Source: Dorea sp. D27 (GTDB taxonomy: Bacteria > Bacillota > Clostridia > Lachnospirales > Lachnospiraceae). Taken from it: 64,000 nucleotides of DNA. Under the pieces are notes generated by a model that saw only the letters and a list, made by a program, of their open reading frames with translations, was not told the DNA's origin and ran no database searches. Below are positions 9,671-17,292 of this stretch, in pieces; position 1 is the first letter of the stretch, and each line of letters starts with the position of its first letter. The DNA is taken from contig NZ_KQ236743.1 in NCBI RefSeq assembly GCF_001185345.1, positions 714,074-778,073 of the forward strand, given 5' to 3'. Made by a program: the position numbers and the translations under genes.

Positions 9671-10417
9671 ATGGAGGTGGTTAAAATATCAACACTAAAA
9701 CAAACCATGGCTGATTTTGACATCCTTTTGCCGGAGTATGAATCGCCATGGTTATTTTTTTCAAAGAAAATGCCATCTTTACTGGAGGATGTCCAGGCAA
9801 AGATGGAACTATGTACATACAAAAGAAATACGATATTATTTACCCAGGGTGAAGAACATCCATACGTGTATATCGTGGGAACCGGAGTCGTCAGGATTCT
9901 GACCGGTGATGAGAACGGGAGCGAAAAGCATCTGATGATTGCCGGTCCGGGAAGTCTTCTCGGAAATCTGTCCAGCCTCGATGGATATCCGTCCTTGTTC
10001 ACTGCGGCTACGGCGGAAGAGAACTGCCGCCTTTATCGCACGACGGGGCCGATATTTGCGAGGATGACGGCAGAGATACCCGGCTTCAAAGACTTTCTCA
10101 TTCAGGACCTCTGTGCAAAGATGAGGATACTTGCAGGGAATATATCGTCCCTCTCGTTCCAGTCGGCGGACGTCAGAATCGTACGGGCATTCCTGTATCT
10201 GATCCGGGAGAGCGGGACACCCTGCCGCAGAGGAATTAAAATCAACATTCCCTTCACTCATCAGGAGATGGCAGATCTCGTCTACTCGAACCGCGTGACC
10301 GTATCAAGATTTTTCAGCAGGCTGAAAAAAGAGGGTGTGATAGAAAAAGTCAACCGTTATTACTACATACGGGATGTAGACTACTTCTACAATTATATCA
10401 ACGAGCTTGGTGTTTAG
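9671..10417 (+). CDS. Crp/Fnr family transcription regulator
   Basis: 248-residue regulator with an N-terminal cyclic-nucleotide-type beta-barrel (about 30-140) and a C-terminal winged helix. The helix-turn-helix lies in THQEMADLVYSNRVTVSRFF. No cysteine cluster like that of classical FNR is seen at the N-terminus, so direct iron-sulfur sensing is unlikely. I chose ATG 9671 because the promoter at 9627-9655 puts the transcript start near 9662; the longer upstream frame would not be transcribed from it. A GGAGG sits inside the first codons rather than before them, so the true start is uncertain. It lies between the hydantoin-type operon and the BMC operon and probably controls one or both. Confidence 0.85.
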   Translation: MEVVKISTLKQTMADFDILLPEYESPWLFFSKKMPSLLEDVQAKMELCTYKRNTILFTQGEEHPYVYIVGTGVVRILTGDENGSEKHLMIAGPGSLLGNLSSLDGYPSLFTAATAEENCRLYRTTGPIFARMTAEIPGFKDFLIQDLCAKMRILAGNISSLSFQSADVRIVRAFLYLIRESGTPCRRGIKINIPFTHQEMADLVYSNRVTVSRFFSRLKKEGVIEKVNRYYYIRDVDYFYNYINELGV

Positions 10418-10487
10418 AAACCGACAGCTTGCAGGGAAATACCCATATATCAGCCTATAAATTTGCACCGCATCTCTCCCGATGCCA

Positions 10488-10526
10488 GTATAATAGATTC
10501 CGGCTTCCGGCCGGGCTCTATTATAC
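10488..10526. terminator. Hairpin between convergent regulator genes
   Basis: 10-base perfect outer arms (10488-10497 and 10517-10526) enclose a GC-rich inner stem. It lies between the two convergent Crp/Fnr genes, where a bidirectional terminator is expected. Its outer arms are A/T-rich but there is no long T-run. Confidence 0.65.
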
Positions 10527-10537
10527 AAAATAACAGT

Positions 10538-11260
10538 TCAATCAAAGGACCAGTCTTCCTTTATAAGATATTCTTTCAACGCCTGTATGTCTTTGACAAT
10601 CAGGTATCCTTTATCCTTCTCTATCAACCCCTCGTTAGTGAGCGACAGAAATATGTTCGAGACCGATACCCGGGACAGGCCTGTCTGATAGGCCATCTCC
10701 TGATGGGTGAATTTGATGTTCAGCTTATAAGAGCCATCTTTCGTCTGGATGCCATACAGCTGAATGAGGCTGAGCAGCGAGTGATATACTCTGTAGCTGG
10801 AGTCATTAAAGCTCATCTGCTCTAATAGACTTGTTATGAGACGAGTCTTCAGTGATAAGGCTTTCAGCAGAGTCATGCTGAAAGCAGGGTTCACGTATAT
10901 CTCATCGATGAAACGTTTTTTGGGAATCAGGTACAGTGCAGTCTTTGTACATGTCGTAGCCGTACAATAGTTAGCCAGCTGGTCCAGGCAGGCGAGCTCT
11001 CCAAAGCAGGTGCCCTTGTCTGCGATGTAGATGCTGCGGCGCCTGCCGTTGACACCGTACAGGTCCAGCACGACACGGCCTTCCTTGACAAGATAGACAT
11101 AAGAAGTGACATCACCCTGCCGGTAGATGACGGCATCCCGGGCATAGGTTTTGACGGCGGAATCTTTCAGAATCGGTTCCCAGTCCTTATCATCCATGCT
11201 CAGCCAGGGAGACATATAGGGTGCAATCAAATCGGGAGAATTATTTTTAGTCATCATCAT
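10538..11260 (-). CDS. Crp/Fnr family transcription regulator, divergent to the BMC operon
   Basis: About 240-residue Crp/Fnr regulator with N-terminal sensor barrel, long dimer helix and C-terminal HTH (THQEMAYQTGLSRVSVSNIF). Three consecutive in-frame ATGs (11260, 11257, 11254) follow AAAGGAG; the middle one has the best spacing. The gene is read away from the BMC operon across a 196-base intergenic region holding a strong Crp/Fnr-like dyad, a classic arrangement for a local regulator that controls its neighbour and itself. Its recognition helix differs from that of the other regulator (SRVSVSNIF against NRVTVSRFF). The effector cannot be told from sequence. Confidence 0.88.
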   Translation of the reverse strand: MMMTKNNSPDLIAPYMSPWLSMDDKDWEPILKDSAVKTYARDAVIYRQGDVTSYVYLVKEGRVVLDLYGVNGRRRSIYIADKGTCFGELACLDQLANYCTATTCTKTALYLIPKKRFIDEIYVNPAFSMTLLKALSLKTRLITSLLEQMSFNDSSYRVYHSLLSLIQLYGIQTKDGSYKLNIKFTHQEMAYQTGLSRVSVSNIFLSLTNEGLIEKDKGYLIVKDIQALKEYLIKEDWSFD

Positions 11261-11353
11261 CACACTCCTTTTAACTGTAATAAGATCAGGAAACGACATA
11301 ATATTCCGACGATTAAAGTTTGTTAAATAATAAATTATAAAATTACGGTTGTT

Positions 11354-11396
11354 TGTAAAATAGTTTACAGAAAAATTATAGCATGATTACTATAAT
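11354..11396 (+). promoter_or_regulatory. BMC operon promoter with Crp/Fnr-like box
   Basis: Perfect dyad TGTAAA-ATAG-TTTACA at 11354-11369 and perfect -10 TATAAT at 11391-11396. No good -35 lies at the usual distance, as expected for an activated promoter. With a start near 11403 the dyad centre is about -41.5, the class II activator position known for CRP and FNR. The dyad also overlaps the -35 area of a possible minus-strand promoter (-10 at 11334-11339) for the divergent regulator. Confidence 0.65.
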
Positions 11397-11427
11397 TGTC
11401 AATATGAATCAATTGATGCAATTGACA
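11397..11427. promoter_or_regulatory. Nested dyad at the BMC transcription start, possible operator
   Basis: Outer arms TGTCAAT (11397-11403) and ATTGACA (11421-11427) surround the perfect palindrome ATCAATTGAT (11408-11417), nearly co-centred at 11412. It covers the predicted start and first transcribed bases of the BMC mRNA, a typical repressor position. Function is inferred. Confidence 0.4.
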
Positions 11428-11456
11428 GAAAATTGAACGAGAAAGGAGATGAAAAC

Positions 11457-11909
11457 ATGGCAGAGATTGACCGGTATTCTTTTATCTGGGGTATGATTGC
11501 GGCTTTCGGCGAATGCGTGGCCCAGGAGGTGAAAAAGACGGCATTCAGTCCTCCGTTCCCCCCTTCTGAACTGAAACAGCTGGAGGAGGAAGCTGAGAGA
11601 ATCATGGGAGAGCAGGGCTTATCTTTCTATCTGGAAAAAAATCCGGATATTCCAGAGGATAAAAGAGTATATTGGTGGGTCCTGTACAAATTCCCGGAGG
11701 CGCTTAGCGAGTACGAGGCAGTAAGAGAAAGGGGGCATAACCCTGCCTGGGAATTTGATAAGTTCAAAGACTTGTTAAGCTATGGGACAGCGTGGGGCTC
11801 ATTATATGAGGATGTAGTTCCGGAGATAAGAAAAGAGGCAGGCCCCATGGATCCGGTGGTGAGAATCTTGTTTCCAGACCATGGATGGCCGATTGAGAGA
11901 GATGTTTAA
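11457..11909 (+). CDS. Unknown small protein, first gene of the BMC operon
   Basis: 150-residue soluble protein that I do not recognise. It is acidic and mostly helical, rich in Trp/Tyr/Phe, with Pro-rich turns ([33 protein letters not shown]), no signal peptide and no membrane segment. Start at ATG 11457 is fixed by AAGGAGAT eight bases upstream. Its stop is followed after 13 bases by the first BMC-H gene, so it is cotranscribed with the shell. It could be cargo, an assembly factor or an enzyme subunit; nothing in the sequence decides this. Confidence 0.8.
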   Translation: MAEIDRYSFIWGMIAAFGECVAQEVKKTAFSPPFPPSELKQLEEEAERIMGEQGLSFYLEKNPDIPEDKRVYWWVLYKFPEALSEYEAVRERGHNPAWEFDKFKDLLSYGTAWGSLYEDVVPEIRKEAGPMDPVVRILFPDHGWPIERDV

Positions 11910-11922
11910 AGGAGGATACATA

Positions 11923-12201
11923 ATGAATTCATATGGTTTTATCGAGACGAAAGGATTTGTAGGAAGCGTAGAAGCGGCAGACGCGATGGTGAAAGCCGCC
12001 AATGTGGAAGTGGCCGGAAAGATGGAGATTGGCGGCGGATATATGACAGTTGCCATCAAAGGTGATGTGGGCGCCGTTAAAGCAGCGGTCGATGCAGGAG
12101 CCGAAGCTGCCCAGAGGGTCGGAGAGCTTGTCAGTGCCCATGTGATTCCGAGACCGAACGAAGGTCTGCTGGATCTGTTCCTCGATAAAGAGGAGGCGTA
12201 A
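11923..12201 (+). CDS. BMC-H shell protein (EutM/PduA-like), copy 1
   Basis: 92-residue single BMC-domain protein that should form the hexameric tiles of the microcompartment shell. The classic core is visible: [22 protein letters not shown], the pore loop [18 protein letters not shown] and [11 protein letters not shown]. The pore loop has Gly-Gly-Gly, as in EutM, rather than the Gly-Ser-Gly of PduA. Start ATG 11923 follows GGAGG; an upstream in-frame ATG at 11881 lies inside the preceding gene. About two-thirds identical by eye to the second BMC-H at 13990. Confidence 0.96.
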   Translation: MNSYGFIETKGFVGSVEAADAMVKAANVEVAGKMEIGGGYMTVAIKGDVGAVKAAVDAGAEAAQRVGELVSAHVIPRPNEGLLDLFLDKEEA

Positions 12202-12241
12202 GCAGCCGGATGATTCGGCAGCAGGAAAGGAGTTGTGACGA

Positions 12242-13696
12242 TTGAAGAAATTTTATACGGCGGCAGATGTTAATTTTTGCACGTCCAAGGGAGAAACTGT
12301 CATCCATATCAATCCAGGCGATGTGGTGACGTCCGTTGCGAGGGAGGAGGCGGAGAAGAAAGGGGTACGGTTTGCAGTGGGAGAAGCCGAGGCAGATTCG
12401 GCAGGGATACCGCAGCCAAAGGCTGTCCCGCCCACACCCGCACCGGCCGTAGTTCCTTCATATCAGCCCGCGGCACCGCCCGCGCCGGCAGCGCTTCGCA
12501 CGACCCGTCCGCAGGTGAAGGCCCTGCCTTACAGAGGGCTCCTGAGCGAGGCGGAGATCGACCGGTGGAGAGAGGACTTCCCGATACTGAAATCCGTGGC
12601 CCATCTCGGCAACTGCTCCCAGAGCGCACAGTCGAAGCAGGTGCTCGCCGGCATACAGAGATATCTGGACAACTGGGGAAGCGTAGGCATGGACTGGGAT
12701 TCCTGGATGGAGGAGATTGAGCTTGCGAAAGCAGAGTTCGCCAGACTCATAGGAGCTGAACCGGACGAGATAGCCATTGCGTCGTCTGTATCCGACCTTG
12801 TAAGTTCCGTAGCCAATTCGCTCGACTATACAGGGAAGCGGAAAAAAGTAGTCGTGACGGATATGGAATTCCCGACTGTGGACTACATATGGCTTGCAAA
12901 CCAGCGCCATGGGGCAAAAGTAGATTTTGTATCTGTCAATGAGCACCATGAGATTGATATAAGTGAATATGAACGCTACATAGATGAAGATACGCTTCTG
13001 ACATCCATAACACAGGTATATTATCTGAATGGATTTAAGCAGGATGTCAAAGCAATCGCGGACATCGCGCACCGGAAGGGGTCTCTCGTGCTCGTAGATG
13101 CTTACCAGTGCCTCGGGACAGAGCCCATGGATGTAAAGGCCATGAATATCGACATTCTCGTATCTGGCTGTCTGAAGTATCTGTTCGGGATCCCGGGAGT
13201 GGCATTCATGTATGTGAACAGGAATCTCATACAGGAGCTGAAACCGTCTGTGACCGGATGGTTTGGACAGACGAATCCGTTCCTGTTCCAGACGAGGTAT
13301 CTGGACTGGGCGAACAAGACGAGCAGATTCGATACAGGAACGCCACCTGTGCTTACTGCGTATGCGGCCAGGGCGGGGCTTGAGATTATCAACCAGGTCA
13401 CGGTGCCCAAGATCAAGGATCGGATCGACATGCTGAGCGCACATGCCCTGAACGGCGTCGCGGCGAGAGGACTAAAGACGATCAGTCCCTTCGATGTGAG
13501 CAAAAAGGGAGGTACGACTGCCATTGTCTGCGGCGATAAGGTGGATTCCCACACGATGGAACAGCTGCTGCGAGACAGGAACGTCATTGGTTCGGGCAGA
13601 GGAGAGGTCATAAGGATCGCCCCTCACTTCTATACGAAGCCGGAAGAGATCGATTACGCTCTGGACTGTATCAAGGACATTCTCGAAGGAAGGTAG
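12242..13696 (+). CDS. Class V aminotransferase with EutQ-like N-terminal extension
   Basis: PLP-dependent fold-type I enzyme, 484 residues, in the class V group (cysteine desulfurase, isopenicillin epimerase and ureidoglycine-glyoxylate aminotransferase relatives). The PLP lysine is probably Lys312 in VSGCLKYLFG. Residues 1-45 (FYTAADVNFCTSKGE, then PGDVVTSVAREEAEKKGV) resemble the short N-terminal module of EutQ. A Pro/Ala-rich linker (about 58-88) joins this to the enzyme. Such extensions occur on microcompartment cargo, so I infer encapsulation. The TTG start is set by AAAGGAG nine bases upstream. The likely role is to turn the amino acid released by the pathway into a 2-oxoacid; desulfurase, lyase or epimerase activity is not excluded. 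Confidence 0.85.
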   Translation: MKKFYTAADVNFCTSKGETVIHINPGDVVTSVAREEAEKKGVRFAVGEAEADSAGIPQPKAVPPTPAPAVVPSYQPAAPPAPAALRTTRPQVKALPYRGLLSEAEIDRWREDFPILKSVAHLGNCSQSAQSKQVLAGIQRYLDNWGSVGMDWDSWMEEIELAKAEFARLIGAEPDEIAIASSVSDLVSSVANSLDYTGKRKKVVVTDMEFPTVDYIWLANQRHGAKVDFVSVNEHHEIDISEYERYIDEDTLLTSITQVYYLNGFKQDVKAIADIAHRKGSLVLVDAYQCLGTEPMDVKAMNIDILVSGCLKYLFGIPGVAFMYVNRNLIQELKPSVTGWFGQTNPFLFQTRYLDWANKTSRFDTGTPPVLTAYAARAGLEIINQVTVPKIKDRIDMLSAHALNGVAARGLKTISPFDVSKKGGTTAIVCGDKVDSHTMEQLLRDRNVIGSGRGEVIRIAPHFYTKPEEIDYALDCIKDILEGR

Positions 13697-13705
13697 GTGC
13701 TTTAC

Positions 13706-13969
13706 ATGTACATCTGCAAGGTGCAGGGGAAATGTGTCTCCACGATCAAGAACGAGCAGCTGAAAGGGTGCAGCCTGATTACGATGCAGCGAATGAACAA
13801 GTCGGGTGGTCCGGCCGGCGAGATCCTCGTTGCTGTCGATACGATTGGCTGCAGCGTAGGAGAGACCGTACTCGTGACAAGAGGGTCAGGAGCGCGTGCC
13901 GTACTGGGCATAGACAGTCCTGCGGATATGGTAGTCGTGGGGATTGTAGACACTTATGATTGTAAATGA
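13706..13969 (+). CDS. BMC-P pentamer vertex protein (EutN/CcmL-like)
   Basis: 87-residue EutN/CcmL-family protein forming the pentamers that close the shell vertices. Family features are the N-terminal [21 protein letters not shown], the central [25 protein letters not shown] and the C-terminal [10 protein letters not shown] chose ATG 13706 over the GTG at 13697 because it gives the normal family N-terminus and has AGGTAGG before it. It lies 9 bases after the aminotransferase gene. Confidence 0.95.
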   Translation: MYICKVQGKCVSTIKNEQLKGCSLITMQRMNKSGGPAGEILVAVDTIGCSVGETVLVTRGSGARAVLGIDSPADMVVVGIVDTYDCK

Positions 13970-13989
13970 GTAAAAGGAGGTATGCATAT

Positions 13990-14253
13990 ATGAAATCAAA
14001 AGGATTTATCGAGACAAGAGGTCTGGTGGCAGCAATTGAAGCGGCAGACGCAATGGTGAAAGCCGCAAACGTGACACTGGCAGGCAGGAAGATGATCGGA
14101 GGCGGACTTGTGACCGTCATTATCGAAGGCGACGTGGGAGCCGTGAAGGCAGCAGTGGACGCCGGAGCAGCGGCAGCACAGAAGGTCGGTGAACTTGTGA
14201 GCGTCCATGTCATTGCAAGACCGGATGCCGAGCTTGATACCTTCCTCCAGTAA
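13990..14253 (+). CDS. BMC-H shell protein (EutM/PduA-like), copy 2
   Basis: 87-residue hexameric shell protein with [22 protein letters not shown], pore loop MIGGG and [32 protein letters not shown]. Compared with copy 1, the residue before the pore loop is Met instead of Glu, so the two pores differ in charge. Start ATG 13990 follows AAAGGAGG; an ATG at 13982 is out of frame and stops at once. It probably arose by duplication of copy 1 or the reverse. Confidence 0.96.
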   Translation: MKSKGFIETRGLVAAIEAADAMVKAANVTLAGRKMIGGGLVTVIIEGDVGAVKAAVDAGAAAAQKVGELVSVHVIARPDAELDTFLQ

Positions 14254-14265
14254 GGCGGGTGTCTT

Positions 14266-14904
14266 ATGGAAGAAGCAAAAAAAGACAAATGGAATCTCAG
14301 AACATTTATAATTGTTGACAATATGCAGCCCCAGTATGCGGCTGTCACGGGAACGGTGTCCAAAGGAGACATCCCGCTTGCCGGCATGAGCGAACTTTAT
14401 ATAGAACTGGCGCCGGGCAGCGGGGTGTATGACCTGCTGAATGCAGCGCTAAAGTCGTCCAATGCCAAACCCGCTTTCCAGATAGTAGAAAGAGAGTACG
14501 GGGAGATAGAGCTGCACTCCTTTTCGCCGGAGGATGTCAAGCAGGCTGGCGAGGCGGTGCTGGATGCATGCGGCCTTACGGCTCTGGACCGTATGAAGCC
14601 GGCCATCGTGTCGGAACAGATCATCTCCAACACAGACGCATACCAGGCACAGTTGATCAACAGGGATTCCCGCCACGGGTCCATACTCGTGCCGGGAGAG
14701 ACGCTGTTTATCATGGAGGTGGAACCGGCAGCCTACATATCGATAGCGGTCAACGAGGCGGAGAAGAACGCGGATATAAAGGTCGTCACGTTCGATCCGG
14801 TCGGCCGGTTCGGAAGGATGTACATATCCGGGTCAGAAAGCGAAGTCAGGAGTGCACGGGATGCTGCAATCGCTGCAATTACAGGTGTGGAAGGAAGAAC
14901 ATAG
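14266..14904 (+). CDS. BMC-T tandem-domain shell protein
   Basis: 212-residue protein with two BMC folds in tandem that should form trimeric, pseudohexameric shell tiles. The first domain covers about residues 10-105 (SGVYDLLNAALKSSNAKPAFQ; SPEDVKQAGEAVLDACG). The second covers about 110-208 (AYISIAVNEAEKNADIKVV; SESEVRSARDAAIAAI). Order and spacing resemble PduB/EtuB/CsoS1D-type proteins, whose trimers can have gated pores. It lies 12 bases after the second BMC-H and 3 before the hydantoinase. With two BMC-H and one BMC-P this makes a complete shell set. Confidence 0.88.
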   Translation: MEEAKKDKWNLRTFIIVDNMQPQYAAVTGTVSKGDIPLAGMSELYIELAPGSGVYDLLNAALKSSNAKPAFQIVEREYGEIELHSFSPEDVKQAGEAVLDACGLTALDRMKPAIVSEQIISNTDAYQAQLINRDSRHGSILVPGETLFIMEVEPAAYISIAVNEAEKNADIKVVTFDPVGRFGRMYISGSESEVRSARDAAIAAITGVEGRT

Positions 14905-14907
14905 CTT

Positions 14908-16452
14908 ATGGGAAATGATATATTTGCAGATTATATCCGGAAGTTAAAACAGAACAATGAATCTGCCAGGCCGTCCATGCCCTTTGCTGTGAGACAGGAA
15001 CCGGCAGGAGCAGAAGGAGACGGGGAGACGCTTGCCGTACTTAAGGAAATCAGCCAGAAGCTTTCCGCCATGCACACCTTCCGGGAACCTCCGTCTGATG
15101 CCAAAGCGGATCTGGCAGTCGTGGGCGGCATGGTAGTGCTGCCCGGCCACGGCATCATTAAGGCCGATCTCTTCATCAAGGACGGGAAGGTGCAGTCGTT
15201 TGGCGCGGCAGAGGGGATCCATGCGAAGAAGACGGTGGATGCGTCTGGAAAGTATGTCTGTCCGGGGCTGATGGATCCCCATGTACATCTTGGCCTGTTT
15301 GCGCCGATGGAGACTGATATGGCCTCCGAGACAAAGGCGGCAGTCATGGGAGGCATTACGACGACAGGAGTGTTTTTCGGCGGACCGGACTCTCACTTTG
15401 CCACATTCCCGGAAATTGCGGAACAGGCGGAGAGGTATTCCTACACGGATATCGTTCCGCACCTCGTCATAGGAAATGAAGAACAGATGCGGGAGATACC
15501 TGATTATGCGCGCTACTTTGGGGTTACCTCCTTCAAGGTGTACATGAATGGAATACCGGGCATGATTCCGAGCGTGGACGACGGATTCATCCTGGACGTC
15601 ATGGAACAGATGAAACGGACCGGCAGGCAATGCATCCTCTGCTGCCATACAGAGAATACGCACATCGTATCAAGGGCACTGCGCGACGCGAAAGAAAAAT
15701 ACGGTGAACACGCAGACGTAAAAGACTGGATGGAAAGCCATCCTGCCATGGCAGAAGAGGAGGCGGTGATGCGTATATCGTATCTCGCCGAGAAGGGCAG
15801 GATTCCGGTGTACCTCGTCCATATCGGTACAAAGGACGGCATTCAGAAGCTGCGGCAGATCAAGCCGTTCAACAAATATGTACATATCGAGACGACGAGC
15901 CCCTATCTGTCTGTTACGAGCGAGCAGTTCGACGGCCATCTCTATAAGATGGAACCGCCGCTTCGGAAACCGGAAGACAAGAACGCGCTCTGGGAGGCGC
16001 TGGATGACGGCGTCATCGACACGATCGGGACAGATAATGTGTGTGAAAACATAAGTGAAAAACAGCCGGAACGATCTATCTGGGACGTGGTTCCGGGATA
16101 TTCCGTAGTGGAGACGCACCTGGCGTCTGTTCTGACGGAAGGCGTGGTGAAAAGAGGAATCAGCATAGAAAAAGTAATTACCCATATGACGAGGCGCCCG
16201 GCGGAGGCATTCGGTGTCTATCCACAGAAAGGGACACTGCTTCCGGGAAGCGATGCAGATCTTGTATTGATAGATATGAACGAGACAAGAGAAGTACATG
16301 CGAGGGATATGCATTCCCGCTCGGATTTTTCCATCTTCGAAGGCAGGCGTCTTACCGGGTGGCCGGTGATGACTGTCAAAGGTGGCAGCATCGTGATGGA
16401 AAATGGAATGCTCGTGGCGGAGGCGCCGTCTGGACATATGGTGAAGCGATAG
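14908..16452 (+). CDS. Hydantoinase/dihydropyrimidinase-like amidohydrolase, probable BMC cargo
   Basis: 514-residue cyclic amidohydrolase that opens hydantoin, dihydropyrimidine or allantoin-type rings at a binuclear metal site. All metal ligands are present: His125 and His127 (HVH), carbamylated Lys210 (SFKVYMNG), His247 (CCHTEN), His305 (LVHIGT) and Asp376 (IGTDN). About 65 extra residues precede the family start: a short amphipathic helix (DIFADYIRKLKQ) and a linker, the form of microcompartment encapsulation peptides. It follows the BMC-T gene by 3 bases. Together with the racemase-like and DUF917 genes of the neighbouring operon it points to a hydantoin-like substrate. Allantoinase or dihydropyrimidinase activity is also possible. 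Confidence 0.87.
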   Translation: MGNDIFADYIRKLKQNNESARPSMPFAVRQEPAGAEGDGETLAVLKEISQKLSAMHTFREPPSDAKADLAVVGGMVVLPGHGIIKADLFIKDGKVQSFGAAEGIHAKKTVDASGKYVCPGLMDPHVHLGLFAPMETDMASETKAAVMGGITTTGVFFGGPDSHFATFPEIAEQAERYSYTDIVPHLVIGNEEQMREIPDYARYFGVTSFKVYMNGIPGMIPSVDDGFILDVMEQMKRTGRQCILCCHTENTHIVSRALRDAKEKYGEHADVKDWMESHPAMAEEEAVMRISYLAEKGRIPVYLVHIGTKDGIQKLRQIKPFNKYVHIETTSPYLSVTSEQFDGHLYKMEPPLRKPEDKNALWEALDDGVIDTIGTDNVCENISEKQPERSIWDVVPGYSVVETHLASVLTEGVVKRGISIEKVITHMTRRPAEAFGVYPQKGTLLPGSDADLVLIDMNETREVHARDMHSRSDFSIFEGRRLTGWPVMTVKGGSIVMENGMLVAEAPSGHMVKR

Positions 16453-16465
16453 GAGGGAACATAAC

Positions 16466-17008
16466 TTGAAAGAAATAAGAATACATGGCAGAGGCGGCAT
16501 GGGTGCCGTAAAAGCGGCAGAAGCGCTCGTGTATGCAGCGGTGATGGATGGGAAATACGGCAATTCAATTCCGTTTTTCGGATTTGAACGCCAGGGCGCT
16601 CCGGTAACAGCCTTTGTCAGAATCAGCGAAGCCCCCATCCGGCCAAAGAACAGGGTATACCATCCCGACGTCATCATCGTGCTGGACCCGACGATCATGA
16701 ACGCGGTCAATGTGTTTGAAGGCGTCAAAGAGGGAGGCATCCTTGTACTGAACACGACACATGATCCGAAGGATATGGATATTCCAGGGCATATCGCTTC
16801 TGTCACCGTGGTAGATGCCACGAAGATTGCACTGGATATGATTGGAAGGCCAATCACTAATACCGTCATGCTCGGCGCATTCTGCAGGGCGACAGGGCTT
16901 GTGTCTGTCGATGAGGTGGCCAGGAAGGTAGAAGAACTATGGGGTGCTAAAAATAAAGAAGCTCTGTACAAAGGTTATGAGTCTGCCGCGCCGGCGGCGA
17001 TGCGATAG
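16466..17008 (+). CDS. 2-oxoacid:ferredoxin oxidoreductase, gamma subunit
   Basis: 180-residue gamma subunit of a four-subunit pyruvate/2-oxoisovalerate:ferredoxin oxidoreductase. The family start RIHGRGGMGAVKAAEALVYAA and GFERQGAPVTAFVRI are clear. The TTG start has AGGAGGG upstream. First of four consecutive subunit genes (gamma, delta, alpha, beta), the standard order in archaeal-type enzymes. The complex oxidatively decarboxylates a 2-oxoacid to acyl-CoA and reduces ferredoxin. Confidence 0.93.
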   Translation: MKEIRIHGRGGMGAVKAAEALVYAAVMDGKYGNSIPFFGFERQGAPVTAFVRISEAPIRPKNRVYHPDVIIVLDPTIMNAVNVFEGVKEGGILVLNTTHDPKDMDIPGHIASVTVVDATKIALDMIGRPITNTVMLGAFCRATGLVSVDEVARKVEELWGAKNKEALYKGYESAAPAAMR

Positions 17009-17025
17009 GGGAGGTGCCAGAAAAG

Positions 17026-17292
17026 ATGGAGTTTAGAAGTAAATATATCGTGCCTGTAGGAGCGGACGGAATCCATGTCCTGAATACGGGCGACTGGAGG
17101 ACGCAGCGTCCGGTACTCGACGAGGAGACATGTATCGCATGCGGCACATGCCTTCTGTACTGCCCGGTGAATTCTATAAGGAAGACAGACGGAACATTTA
17201 CCATCTGTTACGACTACTGTAAGGGCTGCGGCATATGCGCGCACGAATGCCCGAAGGATGCGATTACGATGATACCGGAGGAGGGAAAATAG
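17026..17292 (+). CDS. 2-oxoacid:ferredoxin oxidoreductase, delta (ferredoxin) subunit
   Basis: 88-residue subunit carrying two [4Fe-4S] motifs: CIACGTCLLYCPVNSI and CKGCGICAHECPKDAI. It passes electrons from the TPP site to external ferredoxin. ATG 17026 is preferred to the GTG at 17014, which overlaps the ribosome site GGGGAGG. The next gene begins directly after the stop codon. Confidence 0.93.
   Translation: MEFRSKYIVPVGADGIHVLNTGDWRTQRPVLDEETCIACGTCLLYCPVNSIRKTDGTFTICYDYCKGCGICAHECPKDAITMIPEEGK

Noticed and set aside
12253..13611. Long minus-strand ORFs inside the aminotransferase and other BMC genes
   Set aside because: They are shadows of well-supported plus-strand genes, lack ribosome sites and show no protein-like features.
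3688..16452. Gut purine-degradation cluster (ygeX/ygeY/ygfK/hydA type)
   Set aside because: A hydantoinase and M20 peptidases are shared, but no xanthine dehydrogenase, ygfK, ygeX or carbamoyltransferase-like gene is present in the window.
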